Source: Pseudanabaena sp. lw0831
GTDB lineage: Bacteria > Cyanobacteriota > Cyanobacteriia > Pseudanabaenales > Pseudanabaenaceae
NCBI RefSeq assembly: GCF_016584665.1
Contig: NZ_BBJB01000117.1
Location: forward strand, 1 to 64,000
Length of the DNA stretch: 64,000 nucleotides
Reading direction: 5' to 3'
In this document: piece by piece, positions 63,576 through 64,000 of the stretch
Position numbering within the stretch: position 1 is the stretch's first letter
Layout: each line of letters opens with the position of its first letter
Translations under genes and position numbers: made by a program
The notes under the pieces: model-generated
What the model saw: the letters and a program-made list of their open reading frames with translations, nothing else
What the model was told of the DNA's origin: nothing
Database searches by the model: none

Positions 63576-64000
63576 TTATTCAGCCCAATCGTGCCATTCC
63601 ACTTTATTTACTTCCAAATACATATCAACAGCTTGTCCAATGGTCGGAAAAAAATCGTCCTTGCCAATCTTAGTAAATAGTCCGTAACGTTTTAGGCGAT
63701 CTTTGGTGGGGCCTTTCATCTCTGCAAAACATAATTCTATGTGTGCTTGGCATAGGGTTTTATCGAGTTCAGCGATCGCATCGGCAGCCGTAAGATCGAT
63801 ATCGGTTACAGGTTCAGCTGCGACCAATACCCACCTCGTGACTGTCGGAGCTGTGCCAACCGCATTCATCACCTGATCGCAAAAGATTTCGGCATTGGCA
63901 AAAAACAACGGTGCATCCCAACGAAAGATTACTAGTCCTGGAATTTGTCTAGCTTCGGGATGGCGAGAGACATCATGGTAGCCTTTGATGCCATCAACAC
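63576..64000 (-). CDS. SulP-family anion transporter, C-terminal STAS part (cut by window edge)
   Basis: The frame remains open to the window end. It reads HPEARQIPGLVIFRWDAPLFFANAEIF and then a STAS domain with DIDLTAADAIAELDKTL. This is the C-terminal end of a SulP (sulfate/bicarbonate/anion) permease; the membrane part is outside the window. Ion specificity cannot be told. Confidence 0.88.
   Translation of the reverse strand, partial: VDGIKGYHDVSRHPEARQIPGLVIFRWDAPLFFANAEIFCDQVMNAVGTAPTVTRWVLVAAEPVTDIDLTAADAIAELDKTLCQAHIELCFAEMKGPTKDRLKRYGLFTKIGKDDFFPTIGQAVDMYLEVNKVEWHDWAE

Overview
The window is chromosomal DNA of a cyanobacterium. The evidence is phycobilisome-type proteins, very frequent HIP1 octamers (GCGATCGC), a cyanobacterial-type rplC-to-infA ribosomal cluster, XisI, a DUF4189 protein, a J-domain/DUF3143 pair and a Dam-like methylase. 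The moderate-to-low GC and gene content would fit a Pseudanabaena-like organism, but that placement is inference.

Bases 1-5100 are a decayed accessory zone. They hold an edge-truncated ORF, a fragment of a DNA alkylation repair (AlkD-like) gene followed by three attC-like folded sites, a TPM-domain gene broken by a frameshift, an internally repeated protein, an unknown protein, and remnants of a short-chain dehydrogenase and a low-molecular-weight phosphatase. From 5.2 to 8.1 kb come a VTT membrane protein and an unusual two-gene phycobilisome module: a shortened phycobiliprotein and a linker duplicated at a 190-residue period.

Bases 8.5-24.3 kb are mostly housekeeping: an ABC ATPase, a mechanosensitive-channel-like protein, a sugar nucleotidyltransferase divergent from an LCP ligase, tRNA-Arg(ACG), a TrmH-type methyltransferase, prepilin peptidase, cdsA, a J-domain protein, then asd-dapA-RNase J, cbiT and rpiA. 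Bases 24.5-42.3 kb are rich in signalling: a BLUF-adenylate cyclase (photoactivated cyclase), a Ser/Thr kinase, a response-regulator/histidine-kinase hybrid and a biliverdin-type bacteriophytochrome hybrid kinase. Between them lie comB, a Dam-like methylase overlapping a candidate nuclease, a flavoprotein, a lipoprotein substrate-binding protein, a GST and an acyltransferase.

Bases 42.9-54.4 kb are the rplC-rplD-rplW-rplB-rpsS-rplV-rpsC-rplP-rpmC-rpsQ-rplN-rplX-rplE-rpsH-rplF-rplR-rpsE-rplO-secY-adk-infA cluster, which ends at infA. Bases 54.5-64 kb carry a GGCT-like protein, a chromate transporter, a Uma2 protein, DNA primase, a lone XisI, an M48-family protein that has lost its HExxH motif, a small ORF inside an inverted repeat, and the edge of a SulP transporter.

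Across the whole window there is a large population of long, often perfect palindromes of about 30-75 bp, usually with a GAA or TTC triloop. They sit between genes, inside the ribosomal operon, nested in one another, across stop codons, and once exactly in frame inside a coding sequence. Many probably terminate transcription, but their modular relatedness and nesting suggest a mobile palindromic repeat family.
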